DNA of 64,000 bases from an uncultured Aquimarina sp. (GTDB taxonomy: Bacteria > Bacteroidota > Bacteroidia > Flavobacteriales > Flavobacteriaceae): positions 62,001 through 126,000 of the forward strand of contig NZ_CANLMP010000006.1 of the NCBI RefSeq assembly GCF_947492405.1, given 5' to 3'. This document shows, one piece after another, positions 19,373-26,984 of this stretch. The position numbers and the translations under genes were made by a program. Below the pieces are notes generated by a model that did not search any database, was not told the origin of the DNA, and saw only the letters and a program-made list of their open reading frames with translations. How positions within the stretch are numbered: position 1 is the stretch's first letter; each line of letters begins with the position of its first letter.

Positions 19373-19576
19373 ATGACGGATCTTGGGAGGACTTTTTTTT
19401 ATGGAGAAGAAAAATTCACAGGTCAAGTATATGATACTTTTGATGATCAAGTTAGTTGGATATTCGAGGTTAGAGATGGATTACAAAATGTAATTGAAAA
19501 AACTTATCACGAAGGGACTGATATTTTAGAACAAATTACGGAGTATAAAGATAATATACCCAGAAAAAATTCTTAA
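19373..19576 (+). CDS. Small MORN-like protein, possibly a fragment
   Basis: A 67-codon frame. FTGQVYDTFDDQVSWIFEV, then YHEGTDILEQITEYKDN, resembles one to two MORN-type repeats of YwqK-like antitoxin proteins, which normally carry many more. No signal peptide. It sits alone at the start of the accessory patch, 90 bases after the barrel gene. It could be a real mini-gene or the remnant of a longer repeat protein; the similarity is from motif memory only. Confidence 0.4.
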   Translation: MTDLGRTFFYGEEKFTGQVYDTFDDQVSWIFEVRDGLQNVIEKTYHEGTDILEQITEYKDNIPRKNS

Positions 19577-19674
19577 CTTGTTAAATTTATCAAACGATGA
19601 TTTGATAAAATATGACTTCAATAAACACCTTTAATTCTGAAACATAGCTTTTGTTTGTTTTTAGAACTAATATA

Positions 19675-20193
19675 ATGATATTAGCAATCGATGTTTATTA
19701 TTATAGCACAAAGGCTAAAGCCGTAGGAGTTATATTTGAAAAATGGAACGATAGCCGACCAAAAGAAATTAAAAGCGTATATCTATCGGATATCCAACAA
19801 TATGAATCAGGTAACTTTTATAAACGAGAACTTCCCTGTATTATAAGTCTATTACAAAAAATAGATTTATCAAAAATAGAAATTATCATAGTTGATAGTT
19901 TTGTCTATTTAGACGACAATAAAAAATTAGGATTAGGTGGGTATTTACATGAATATCTTGAAGGTAATATGCCCATTCTAGGTGTAGCTAAGAATTCTTT
20001 TCATCTCAATAAAAAAAATGTAATCGAAGTATATAGGGGTGATAGTAAAAAACCATTATACATTAGTTCGATAGGACAGGACTTAGAATTGTCAGCAGAA
20101 CTTGTTCGAAATATGCACGGTAATTATAGATTCCCTACTATATTAAAAATTTTAGATCAAGAAACGAGAGATATTAAGAAAAACAAGATGTAG
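19675..20193 (+). CDS. Short endonuclease V-like protein, copy 1
   Basis: This encodes 172 residues from the ATG at 19675; a TTG at 19651 would add eight unlikely residues. The pattern follows endonuclease V (repair of deoxyinosine): IDV at the N-terminus (Asp6), FYKRELPCI (Glu52), VDSFVYLDDNKKLGLGGYL (Asp74), PILGVAKNSF, then KPLYIS and NMHG near the C-terminus. It is ~50 residues shorter than E. coli Nfi. The wedge motif before FYKREL, PYVP in the paralog at 30705, reads QYES here, and VDG reads VDS, so this copy has drifted at positions tied to damage recognition. It overlaps the following start-less frame by a few codons. Confidence 0.72.
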   Translation: MILAIDVYYYSTKAKAVGVIFEKWNDSRPKEIKSVYLSDIQQYESGNFYKRELPCIISLLQKIDLSKIEIIIVDSFVYLDDNKKLGLGGYLHEYLEGNMPILGVAKNSFHLNKKNVIEVYRGDSKKPLYISSIGQDLELSAELVRNMHGNYRFPTILKILDQETRDIKKNKM

Positions 20194-20255
20194 AAAATAG
20201 TTTTCGCAAAGGTGCTGATGATGCAGATGTTCCTGTTAGAGATACAGAACCCACA

Positions 20256-20378
20256 AGAACAGATGAAGGAGAAACATCTTCGAAAACAGATGAAAGCGAA
20301 ACTGCTAGAACGGATGAACCAGAAACGACCAAATCTGATGATCCCGAAAACACAAAAACAGAGGAAGATGAAGGAACT
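20256..20378 (+). repeat. Imperfect 24-bp tandem repeats coding an acidic linker
   Basis: Five units encode RTDEGETSS, KTDESETA, RTDEPETT, KSDDPENT and KTEEDEGT; the first is 27 bp and the other four 24 bp. They sit in the same frame as the toxin-like domain downstream and would form a flexible acidic linker. Units have diverged at third positions, so this is not a fresh slippage product. Confidence 0.75.
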
Positions 20379-20480
20379 ACCAACAAAAATACTGAGAGTG
20401 AATCTCCAACTAAACCTGATAAAGATGGAGAGGCGTATGAAGATGTTCCTAAACCTCTAAAAAATCATAAGACTACTAAA

Positions 20481-20924
20481 ATGTCAGAGCATTATAAAGG
20501 GGAAGAAACTGGAAACGGATGGTGCACTCCTAAAAAAGTAAAATACCTTTCAGATGCGCAACGAGCAGAATTAAAATTAACTATAAAAGATGGAAAAGTA
20601 TACGATGCAAAAGGCAACTTATATGATACTTCTGATGCGGGAACTTTTTTTAGTGGAAAAGGAAAGTCTATATTTGTTATGGATTCTCAAGGAAACATTT
20701 ATGCTTCAAAATATCAAGAAGTAGGAGAATTTCATCATTCAAGTATTCTCGGTGGAGAGCCAGTTGCTGGAGCTGGTGAAATTACAGTAAAAAATGGTGT
20801 CATTACTGAAGTTTCCAATAGGAGTGGTCATTACCAACCAACTCAAGAAATAAACAAACAAGTATTAGAGCAAATTAATTCTGAAGGTATTAATATTGAT
20901 AATATAGACGTAACTGGCTATTAA
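20481..20924 (+). CDS. Toxin-like C-terminal module, 5'-truncated (frame open from 20178)
   Basis: From the first ATG (20481) the frame gives 147 residues, but it is open without any start codon back to 20178 and includes the acidic repeat linker, so 20481 is probably not the original start. The domain contains GNGWCTPKKV, then FHHSSILGGEPVAGAGEI and NRSGHYQP, a conserved-looking core that I recall from C-terminal domains of bacterial polymorphic toxins; I cannot name the family. An acidic repeat linker followed by a compact module, then small genes, is the usual layout of a toxin tip with immunity genes. The N-terminal delivery part is missing, so this looks like an orphan or displaced cassette. 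Confidence 0.5.
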   Translation: MSEHYKGEETGNGWCTPKKVKYLSDAQRAELKLTIKDGKVYDAKGNLYDTSDAGTFFSGKGKSIFVMDSQGNIYASKYQEVGEFHHSSILGGEPVAGAGEITVKNGVITEVSNRSGHYQPTQEINKQVLEQINSEGINIDNIDVTGY

Positions 20925-20934
20925 ACTATTAAAT

Positions 20935-21225
20935 ATGCAAGATTTAAAACAAGGACTTACTATACCTATGTATGGATTACATTATATTGATTCAATCGAA
21001 AATGTTAATTATAAACAAGAAGATGTAATTTTATTTAAAAGAGATTATTCTTTAGAAGATAGAAAAAAGATTTTTTTATCTCTAGAATGGGCTATGAAAA
21101 ACCCCAATATTGATTTTAACAATATTAAGCCATATGAAAGTGATAGATTTTCTAATGATGAAATTTATAGCTATTTAGAAAAGCTTTACATATTTATGAA
21201 AGAGAATTCACTATCTGTTTCTTAA
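20935..21225 (+). CDS. Small acidic protein, candidate immunity protein
   Basis: A 96-residue cytoplasmic protein without signal peptide or recognisable domain, starting 10 bases after the toxin-like module. Acidic/aromatic composition (VILFKRDYSLEDRKKIFLSL, then DEIYSYLEKLYIFMKE) and position immediately behind the toxin-like module are typical of immunity proteins. The assignment is by context only. Confidence 0.5.
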   Translation: MQDLKQGLTIPMYGLHYIDSIENVNYKQEDVILFKRDYSLEDRKKIFLSLEWAMKNPNIDFNNIKPYESDRFSNDEIYSYLEKLYIFMKENSLSVS

Positions 21226-21369
21226 TAATAAGTCTACGAAAATAAGTTTAGAACAAAAAATAAATGATTACCTGAACTAAGTGAATAAAAAAGGTAAGAG
21301 AAAAAGTTCAAAAATTATCATTCTTTATAAGAGTTTGATATTTTTCATTTTTAAATTCCATTTTCATGA

Positions 21370-22017
21370 ATGAAAACGAATAAAGAAATCTACAATATAT
21401 TATATCATTATATTGATGAAGATGGTAATGAAGGGGAGGATCTTCGTGAGGTTCAACTTATGGAGGATTTTTCACAAGAAAGGATCGATAAATTAATAGA
21501 GCTTATAAATCATAAAGACACTTATATATCTTATCAATCTATGCTTATACTAATTGCTTGGGGGTTAGATGAAGGCTTTCAAGAATTAGATAAATTTATT
21601 GATAACAATTTAGATACTGAGACTAAATTTGAACCACATCGTATTTATGGAGAGGATAATGTGTTTGATGTTATCTCAGATGCTCTATATATTTCTACTT
21701 ATAATACAGATGACGAACATAAAATTCTTCCTTATATAAGCCAGTTCTTGAAAATATACGGGGATAAGTTTTTTGAAAGTAGATTAAAACATGTTTTACT
21801 AAAAATGAGTTTAACTAAAACATTCTTACTTGATATAAAATTGGCTATAGAATCTGCAATTTCAAATAAGCGTTATTATCAAGCTAGTCAATTATTACCT
21901 GTGATTGCCAAGTATCAAGAAAAAGATTTAGATATCTATAAAGAAAAAATTGCTCAATTTATCACATTGGATAAGCGGATTATGTATAACCTAGAAGAGA
22001 TGGAAGAATATATCTAG
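21370..22017 (+). CDS. HEAT-like helical repeat protein, candidate immunity protein
   Basis: The 215-residue acidic, all-helical protein has repeat-like helix pairs (ERIDKLIELINHKDTYISYQ, then MLILIAWGLDEGFQELDKF, then HKILPYISQFLKIYG). It has no signal peptide or membrane segment. Such HEAT/ARM-like proteins are frequently found as immunity proteins downstream of polymorphic toxin modules. The start at 21370 is chosen over an out-of-frame ATG four bases earlier. A 144-base gap separates it from the previous small gene. Function inferred from fold and neighbourhood. Confidence 0.55.
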   Translation: MKTNKEIYNILYHYIDEDGNEGEDLREVQLMEDFSQERIDKLIELINHKDTYISYQSMLILIAWGLDEGFQELDKFIDNNLDTETKFEPHRIYGEDNVFDVISDALYISTYNTDDEHKILPYISQFLKIYGDKFFESRLKHVLLKMSLTKTFLLDIKLAIESAISNKRYYQASQLLPVIAKYQEKDLDIYKEKIAQFITLDKRIMYNLEEMEEYI

Positions 22018-22184
22018 ATATTTCCTGAATTTATTTTTAATTGAACCATTATAGAAGAAAAGTAAAATCACCAAAAAATATGTATTAAACGATTCTAAGG
22101 AATTATAATGTTCTAAATAAATAATACACAAGCAAAAGAAATTTCATGAAAAATGGCTTCAAGTTGTGTATAAAAAAATACCAA

Positions 22185-22565
22185 CTAAACTTTAACACAA
22201 TCTTTACAAACTCCAGTAAGAACACAATTAACCTTTTCTACTATATAATCATTTGACAATGAAAAATTCACAGGTTCAGGTAAACACGATATCGTTTCAC
22301 ATTTTTTACAGCGAAAATGAAAATGATGTAATGGTTTACGATCCTCATCACATTCTAAACAAATAGCAAAATATTGTCTCCCATCATCTGCAACAATCCT
22401 ATGTAAAATACCATCTTCGCAATAATTATTTAATACTCTGTAGATAGTTGCTCTGTTAATATCTACACTAATCTTCTTTTCAATAGCACCTTGACTCATT
22501 GCCTTACCCGATGAATGTAGCACAGAGAGAACTGCTTCTTTTGTAGCTGTATTTCTTCTTTTCAT
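22185..22565 (-). CDS. Fur-family metal-responsive transcriptional repressor
   Basis: This encodes 126 residues. The winged-helix part (AVLSVLHSSGKAMSQGAIEK, then RATIYRVLNNYCEDGILHRI) matches the Fur/Zur/PerR fold, including the RATIYR recognition helix. The dimerisation part has HHFHFRCKKC and a second GVCKDC pair, giving the structural zinc site, with histidines around HHFHF as candidate regulatory metal ligands. The shortness and cysteine pairs suggest a Zur-type member, but metal specificity cannot be read. It is divergent from a flavoenzyme, with two operator-like palindromes between them, so it probably controls itself and the neighbour. Confidence 0.88.
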   Translation of the reverse strand: MKRRNTATKEAVLSVLHSSGKAMSQGAIEKKISVDINRATIYRVLNNYCEDGILHRIVADDGRQYFAICLECDEDRKPLHHFHFRCKKCETISCLPEPVNFSLSNDYIVEKVNCVLTGVCKDCVKV

Positions 22566-22575
22566 TACAAAATGT

Positions 22576-22598
22576 TTATTGCGACATTATCGCAATAA
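22576..22598. promoter_or_regulatory. Fur-family operator-like palindrome, box 1
   Basis: A perfect 9-bp inverted repeat, TTATTGCGA - 5 bases - TCGCAATAA, lies 10 bases upstream of the Fur-family gene's start codon, where it would block its transcription or early elongation. It matches box 2 at 18 of 23 positions. Confidence 0.75.
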
Positions 22599-22611
22599 TA
22601 CAAAACATTTT

Positions 22612-22619
22612 TATATTTG
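22612..22619 (+). promoter_or_regulatory. Bacteroidota -7 box (TATATTTG)
   Basis: An exact TAnnTTTG match between the two operator-like palindromes, pointing toward the flavoenzyme. No clear TTTG -33 box is found at the usual spacing, so the promoter may be weak or activated. Binding at either palindrome would flank it. Confidence 0.5.
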
Positions 22620-22625
22620 CAAGAG

Positions 22626-22648
22626 TTAACGCGACACTATTGCATTAA
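22626..22648. promoter_or_regulatory. Fur-family operator-like palindrome, box 2
   Basis: TTAACGCGA - 5 bases - TTGCATTAA, an inverted repeat with 7 of 9 pairs matching, sits 50 bases from box 1 and shares the GCGACA core. It lies just downstream of the TATATTTG box, where a repressor would shut off the flavoenzyme gene. Confidence 0.65.
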
Positions 22649-22715
22649 AATATAATTGCTTTAACCGTTACCCATCACTTCAAATTATAATAACCAGTTT
22701 TAAAAATGTAATCAC

Positions 22716-23624
22716 ATGAATACTACAAAAAAACTCGATGTAATCATAATAGGCGGAAGTTACTCTGGCTTATCAGCTGCTATGGCGCTTGGACGTTCAT
22801 TACGCAATGTTTTAATTATTGATAGTGGCTTGCCTTGTAACCGACAAACACCACATTCACATAACTTTATTACTCAAGATGGTGCAACACCAAACGAAAT
22901 TTCACAAAAAGCGAAATCACAAGTTTTAAAATATGATACTATACATTTTATTGAAGATAAAGCAATCAAAGGAAGAAAAACAAACAATACTTTTCATATT
23001 CTAACTGCTTCAGGAAAAGAATTTGAAACCAAAAAATTGATTTTTGCTACTGGTATTAAAGATATAATGCATCCCATTAAAGGGTTTTCAGATTGTTGGG
23101 GGATTTCAGTTGTTCATTGTCCTTATTGCCATGGGTACGAAATAAAAAACAAAAAAACAGGAATCATTGCAAATGGAGAAACTGCATTTCATTTAGCATC
23201 TTTAGTAAATAATCTTACTAATGATCTTAGCATACTAACTAGAGGAAAAGCTGAGTTTAATCTCGGACAAATGTCAAAATTAAAGAAGAACAATATAAAA
23301 ATCATTGAAAAAGAGATTTCAGAAATCCAACACGAAAATGGTATCATTAAAAATGTGATTTTTAATGATACCAGTAAGGAGTCCTTTGAAGCAACATATG
23401 CTGCACTTCCATTTAAACAACACTCCGACATACCCGAACTAATAGGCTGTGAACTTAACGAACAAGGATACATACAAGTAGATGCAATGCATAGAACAAC
23501 AATAGATGGTGTTTTTGCATGTGGAGACAACTGCTCTGGAATGCGTTCTGTAGCTAATGCAGTGGCATCAGGAAACATAACTGGTGCTGTAATAAATCTA
23601 GAATTAACAAATGAACAATTTTAG
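22716..23624 (+). CDS. NAD(P)/FAD-dependent oxidoreductase, thioredoxin-reductase-like
   Basis: The 302-residue flavoprotein has an N-terminal FAD-binding GGSYSGLSAAMALGRS block, a central HCPYCHGYE redox-active CxxC (as in thioredoxin reductase), and a C-terminal VDAMHRTTIDGVFACGDN FAD motif. The second nucleotide fold (KKTGIIANGETAFHLASL) is less canonical than the GxGxxA/G of true TrxB, placing it in the broad TrxR-like family of Bacteroidota. It is cytoplasmic. The divergent Fur-type gene and operators suggest metal- or oxidant-responsive expression. Its electron acceptor is unknown. Confidence 0.88.
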   Translation: MNTTKKLDVIIIGGSYSGLSAAMALGRSLRNVLIIDSGLPCNRQTPHSHNFITQDGATPNEISQKAKSQVLKYDTIHFIEDKAIKGRKTNNTFHILTASGKEFETKKLIFATGIKDIMHPIKGFSDCWGISVVHCPYCHGYEIKNKKTGIIANGETAFHLASLVNNLTNDLSILTRGKAEFNLGQMSKLKKNNIKIIEKEISEIQHENGIIKNVIFNDTSKESFEATYAALPFKQHSDIPELIGCELNEQGYIQVDAMHRTTIDGVFACGDNCSGMRSVANAVASGNITGAVINLELTNEQF

Positions 23625-23738
23625 CTAATTATAAAAACATGATCTATCTAAAATAGTTCGATTTATGGTATCTAACCTAGTATATACTTTTTCTTCTTTA
23701 TTTAACGTTATGAGTATAACTCACATGCCTAAATCATT

Positions 23739-25553
23739 ATGAAGACCTACCTCCTACTGCTCTTTTCTATCTCATTTTTAACAATATTTTCTCAAAACAC
23801 TTATTATGTTTCCGATATGTCTGGCAATAATAATGGTGATGGATCACAAGGATCTCCCTGGAAAACCATACAGTACGGAGTTGATCAATTAGACCCAGGT
23901 GATATTCTAAATGTAGAAACAGGAACTTATACGGAGATTGTTACATTTAATGGCAATGCAGACTCAGGAACATCTGGAAACCCTATTACGCTGCAAGCTA
24001 TCGGAAATGTTATCATCGACGGAAGTTCTATAACTCCAACCGGAAGAAAAGGGCTCATCACAATTGCTGGGGCAAGTAATCTTATTATAGATGGTTTTGA
24101 GTTACAAAACTATCAAACACCAAATCCAGTAAATAATGACAACAGTACTCCTATTGGGATTCTGGTGGAAGGGACTTCTAGTAATTTGATTATAAGAAAT
24201 AATAAGATTCACGATATAAAGAATTTTTCTTCCTGTACTCAGAATAGCGGATGTGGTACAGGAGCTAATGGAATTGCAGTGTATGGCGATACCACTTCAG
24301 GAATTCAAAATATAGAATTAATAGGAAATGAAGTCTATGAATGTGTTACTTCATCTAGTGAATCATTTACCATAAATGGAAACGTCAATGGATTTAAAGT
24401 TATCGATAATTACGTTCATGATAACAATAACATTGGATTCGACTTTATAGGTTTCGAAGATGATGTTTGTTCAGCATGTGGTGATGACAATCAAGCCAGA
24501 AATGGGATTGTACGTGGCAACCGTTCTATCAGAAATACCATTTTCGGAAATCCTTCTTTAGGTGTTCCTGCAAACCCTTGGTATCAATCAGAAATCAATA
24601 ATAATGAAGGAAATGCAGGTGGTTTTTATGTAGATGGTGGTCGTAACATTCTTTTTGATAGTAATTTATCTGCGGAAAATGACCTGGGTTTCGAATTTGG
24701 AAGTGAAAACCGATTTAGAGAGACCTCTGATATCTTAATGATTAATAATTATGTATATAACAATAAAGAAAATGGAGTAATTACTGGTGGATATTCAGAA
24801 ACCGAAGATGATCCTAATGGTGGCGGTGGTGATGCAGTTAGAATATACATTTATAACAACTCTTTCTATAAAAATAAAGGATGGGGAAGCGAAGTCGTAT
24901 TCCAAAATCGTGTAAAAAACAGTCGCGTTGCCAATAACATTTTCTTTGGTGAAGCATCTACTTCAGCATGTCATGAAAATTTCAACCCTAGTTCTAATAC
25001 AAACAATGTTTGGGGTACTAATCTTTGGTGGGGAAGTTCTGTTTCTGGATCTGTTCCTGGAACATCAATAACCCAAAACCCTAATTTTACAGATCCCAAT
25101 ACTGGTAATTTAGATATACAAGCAGCTTCTATAGCTGCTATTGATGTCGGTATTCTTCAAAACGATCTTAACACTTGGACAGATCCTTTTTGGGACACTA
25201 ATTTTCCTCCTAATGGAACACTACCAGCACACGGGACTACAGATTACAATGGAAACAATAGATTTGTTAATACTATTGATCTAGGAGCTTCAGAATTTAG
25301 TAATACTTTAGTAGTTGATGATATTCAGGAAAAACCAACACCAATGACTTATCCTAACCCAGTTAAAGAAGTCATCAATTTTTCTACTTCTAACGGAGAT
25401 TATACCTATACAATTTATGATCTCATGGGTAAGAAACTATCTCAAGGGAAAGCATCAAATAAAATTATGGTTTCTGATTTAAGTCCTGGAGTCTATATTT
25501 TATTTCTTAAAGATGATACAAGTAGGTGGTCTTATAAATTTGTTAAGGAGTAG
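23739..25553 (+). CDS. Secreted right-handed beta-helix protein with T9SS sorting domain
   Basis: The 604-residue product has a signal peptide (MKTYLLLLFSISFLTIFSQ), then a parallel beta-helix (YYVSDMSGNNNGDGS, SPWKTIQYGVDQLDPGD, with many NxIIDG and FDSNLS coils) similar to polysaccharide lyase/DUF1565 proteins. Its last ~75 residues are a Por secretion tail: TYPNPVKEVINF, YTIYDLMGKKL, LSPGVYILFL. It should be exported by the type IX system and anchored or released at the surface. The active-site residues of a lyase cannot be assigned, so polysaccharide binding or cleavage is an inference. The 5' leader contains one copy of a dispersed intergenic element. Confidence 0.85.
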   Translation: MKTYLLLLFSISFLTIFSQNTYYVSDMSGNNNGDGSQGSPWKTIQYGVDQLDPGDILNVETGTYTEIVTFNGNADSGTSGNPITLQAIGNVIIDGSSITPTGRKGLITIAGASNLIIDGFELQNYQTPNPVNNDNSTPIGILVEGTSSNLIIRNNKIHDIKNFSSCTQNSGCGTGANGIAVYGDTTSGIQNIELIGNEVYECVTSSSESFTINGNVNGFKVIDNYVHDNNNIGFDFIGFEDDVCSACGDDNQARNGIVRGNRSIRNTIFGNPSLGVPANPWYQSEINNNEGNAGGFYVDGGRNILFDSNLSAENDLGFEFGSENRFRETSDILMINNYVYNNKENGVITGGYSETEDDPNGGGGDAVRIYIYNNSFYKNKGWGSEVVFQNRVKNSRVANNIFFGEASTSACHENFNPSSNTNNVWGTNLWWGSSVSGSVPGTSITQNPNFTDPNTGNLDIQAASIAAIDVGILQNDLNTWTDPFWDTNFPPNGTLPAHGTTDYNGNNRFVNTIDLGASEFSNTLVVDDIQEKPTPMTYPNPVKEVINFSTSNGDYTYTIYDLMGKKLSQGKASNKIMVSDLSPGVYILFLKDDTSRWSYKFVKE

Positions 25554-25560
25554 TATCCAA

Positions 25561-25589
25561 TGATCGCTTTTACTTAAATTAGGCGATCA
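25561..25589. repeat. Short inverted repeat between secreted-protein genes
   Basis: TGATCGC (25561-25567) and GCGATCA (25583-25589) pair perfectly over 7 bp with a 15-base loop, 7 bases after the beta-helix stop and 11 before the next ATG. It may be a weak terminator or processing hairpin. Confidence 0.35.
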
Positions 25590-25600
25590 AATTAACACAA

Positions 25601-26941
25601 ATGAAGATCATTCTTACCTCAACATTATTATTATTTACAATTATTACAACCGCGCAAACCGATCAAAGAATATATGATATCATTGATGCTGTTTCTGCAG
25701 AAAGAATCGAAACAGATATAAAAAAACTAGCCGGATTCGGTACACGACATACGCTAAGCGATACGGTTTCGACGACAAGAGGAATTGGTGCAGCAAGAAG
25801 ATGGATTAAATCAGAGTTCGATAACATATCTAAAAAATGTAATAATTGTCTCGAAGTTTTTTATCAAAAAGATTTGGTAAAAAAAGGGACTAACCAACGT
25901 ATTGTTAAAGATGTTATGGTAGTGAATGTTGTCGCTATACAGCGAGGGACAAAATATCCTAATCGCTTTATTATGATGAGCGGTGACATCGATTCAAGGA
26001 TCACAGATCCTACCAATTTTACGGATGATGCTCCCGGAGCAAATGATAATGCCACCGGAATGGCTGGAGCTATTGAAGCAGCTAGAGTTTTATCTAAATA
26101 TAAGTTCGAAAGTAGTATTATATATGTTGGTTTATCGGGAGAAGAACAAGGACTTTTTGGAGGTCAAGGACTAGCCAAATATGCAAAAGAAAACAATTGG
26201 GATATCATTGGGGTTATGAATAATGATATGATCGGAAATATCAAAGGAGTGGATGGGGTAATTGATAACAGAACCTTTAGGATTTTCTCTGAACCAACAA
26301 ATCTTACAGATGATAAAAAAACGGTAGATAGAAGACGATTTTATGGTGGTGAAGTAGATGGGATTTCGCGTCAATTAGCACGATATATCCATAAAACTAC
26401 CCAGACTTATATGCCAGAGATGAATCCAATGATGGTGTATCGTTTAGATCGTTTTGGTCGTGGTGGACATCATCGCCCTTTTAATGATGCTGGTTTTGCA
26501 GGAATACGTATAATGGAAGCCCATGAAAACTATACACAACAACATCAAGATATTAGAGAAGAAAATGGCATTAAATATGGAGATGTTGTAGAACATGTGA
26601 ATTTTGACTACGCGGCAAAACTAACTGCCGTCAATGCGATCAACCTGGCCAGTATTGCTTGGGCTCCCCCAGCTCCTACCGAAGTAAAAATTGGAGGAAT
26701 CGTAGAACCTTCTGCTAAGTTTATGTGGAAGAAAACGAATGACTCTAATATCAAAGGATACAAAATCTATTGGAGAGATACGACCTCTCCTACCTGGGAT
26801 CATAGTCGTTTTGTAGGGAATGTAGATAACTTTACACTAAACGGTATTGTTATTGATAATTACTTCTTTGGTATTGCGACAGTTGGGAAAAATGGTCACG
26901 AAAGCCCCGTAGTATTCCCTTCTGAAGTTTTTAGAAAATAA
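25601..26941 (+). CDS. Exported M28-family zinc peptidase with C-terminal Fn3-like domain
   Basis: This encodes 446 residues with a signal peptide (MKIILTSTLLLFTIITTAQ). The peptidase core carries DAPGANDNATGMAG (zinc-bridging Asp), GLSGEEQGLFG (catalytic Glu pair), NNDMIGN (metal Asp) and HRPFNDAGFAGIRIMEAHEN (C-terminal metal His region). The first metal position, usually His in an SGHxDS motif, is Asp129 here (MSGDIDSR). Residues ~355-446 (APTEVKIGGI, then IKGYKIYWRDTTSP) are fibronectin-III-like. It probably acts in the periplasm or outside as an aminopeptidase. It starts a run of exported hydrolases on the same strand. Confidence 0.85.
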   Translation: MKIILTSTLLLFTIITTAQTDQRIYDIIDAVSAERIETDIKKLAGFGTRHTLSDTVSTTRGIGAARRWIKSEFDNISKKCNNCLEVFYQKDLVKKGTNQRIVKDVMVVNVVAIQRGTKYPNRFIMMSGDIDSRITDPTNFTDDAPGANDNATGMAGAIEAARVLSKYKFESSIIYVGLSGEEQGLFGGQGLAKYAKENNWDIIGVMNNDMIGNIKGVDGVIDNRTFRIFSEPTNLTDDKKTVDRRRFYGGEVDGISRQLARYIHKTTQTYMPEMNPMMVYRLDRFGRGGHHRPFNDAGFAGIRIMEAHENYTQQHQDIREENGIKYGDVVEHVNFDYAAKLTAVNAINLASIAWAPPAPTEVKIGGIVEPSAKFMWKKTNDSNIKGYKIYWRDTTSPTWDHSRFVGNVDNFTLNGIVIDNYFFGIATVGKNGHESPVVFPSEVFRK

Positions 26942-26984
26942 CCGAATTCTCATTATATTAACCATGATAATCTAACCACACCAA

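Noticed and set aside
20256..20378. Possible CRISPR array
   Set aside because: The 24-bp units have no spacers between them, keep the reading frame and encode a consistent acidic peptide.
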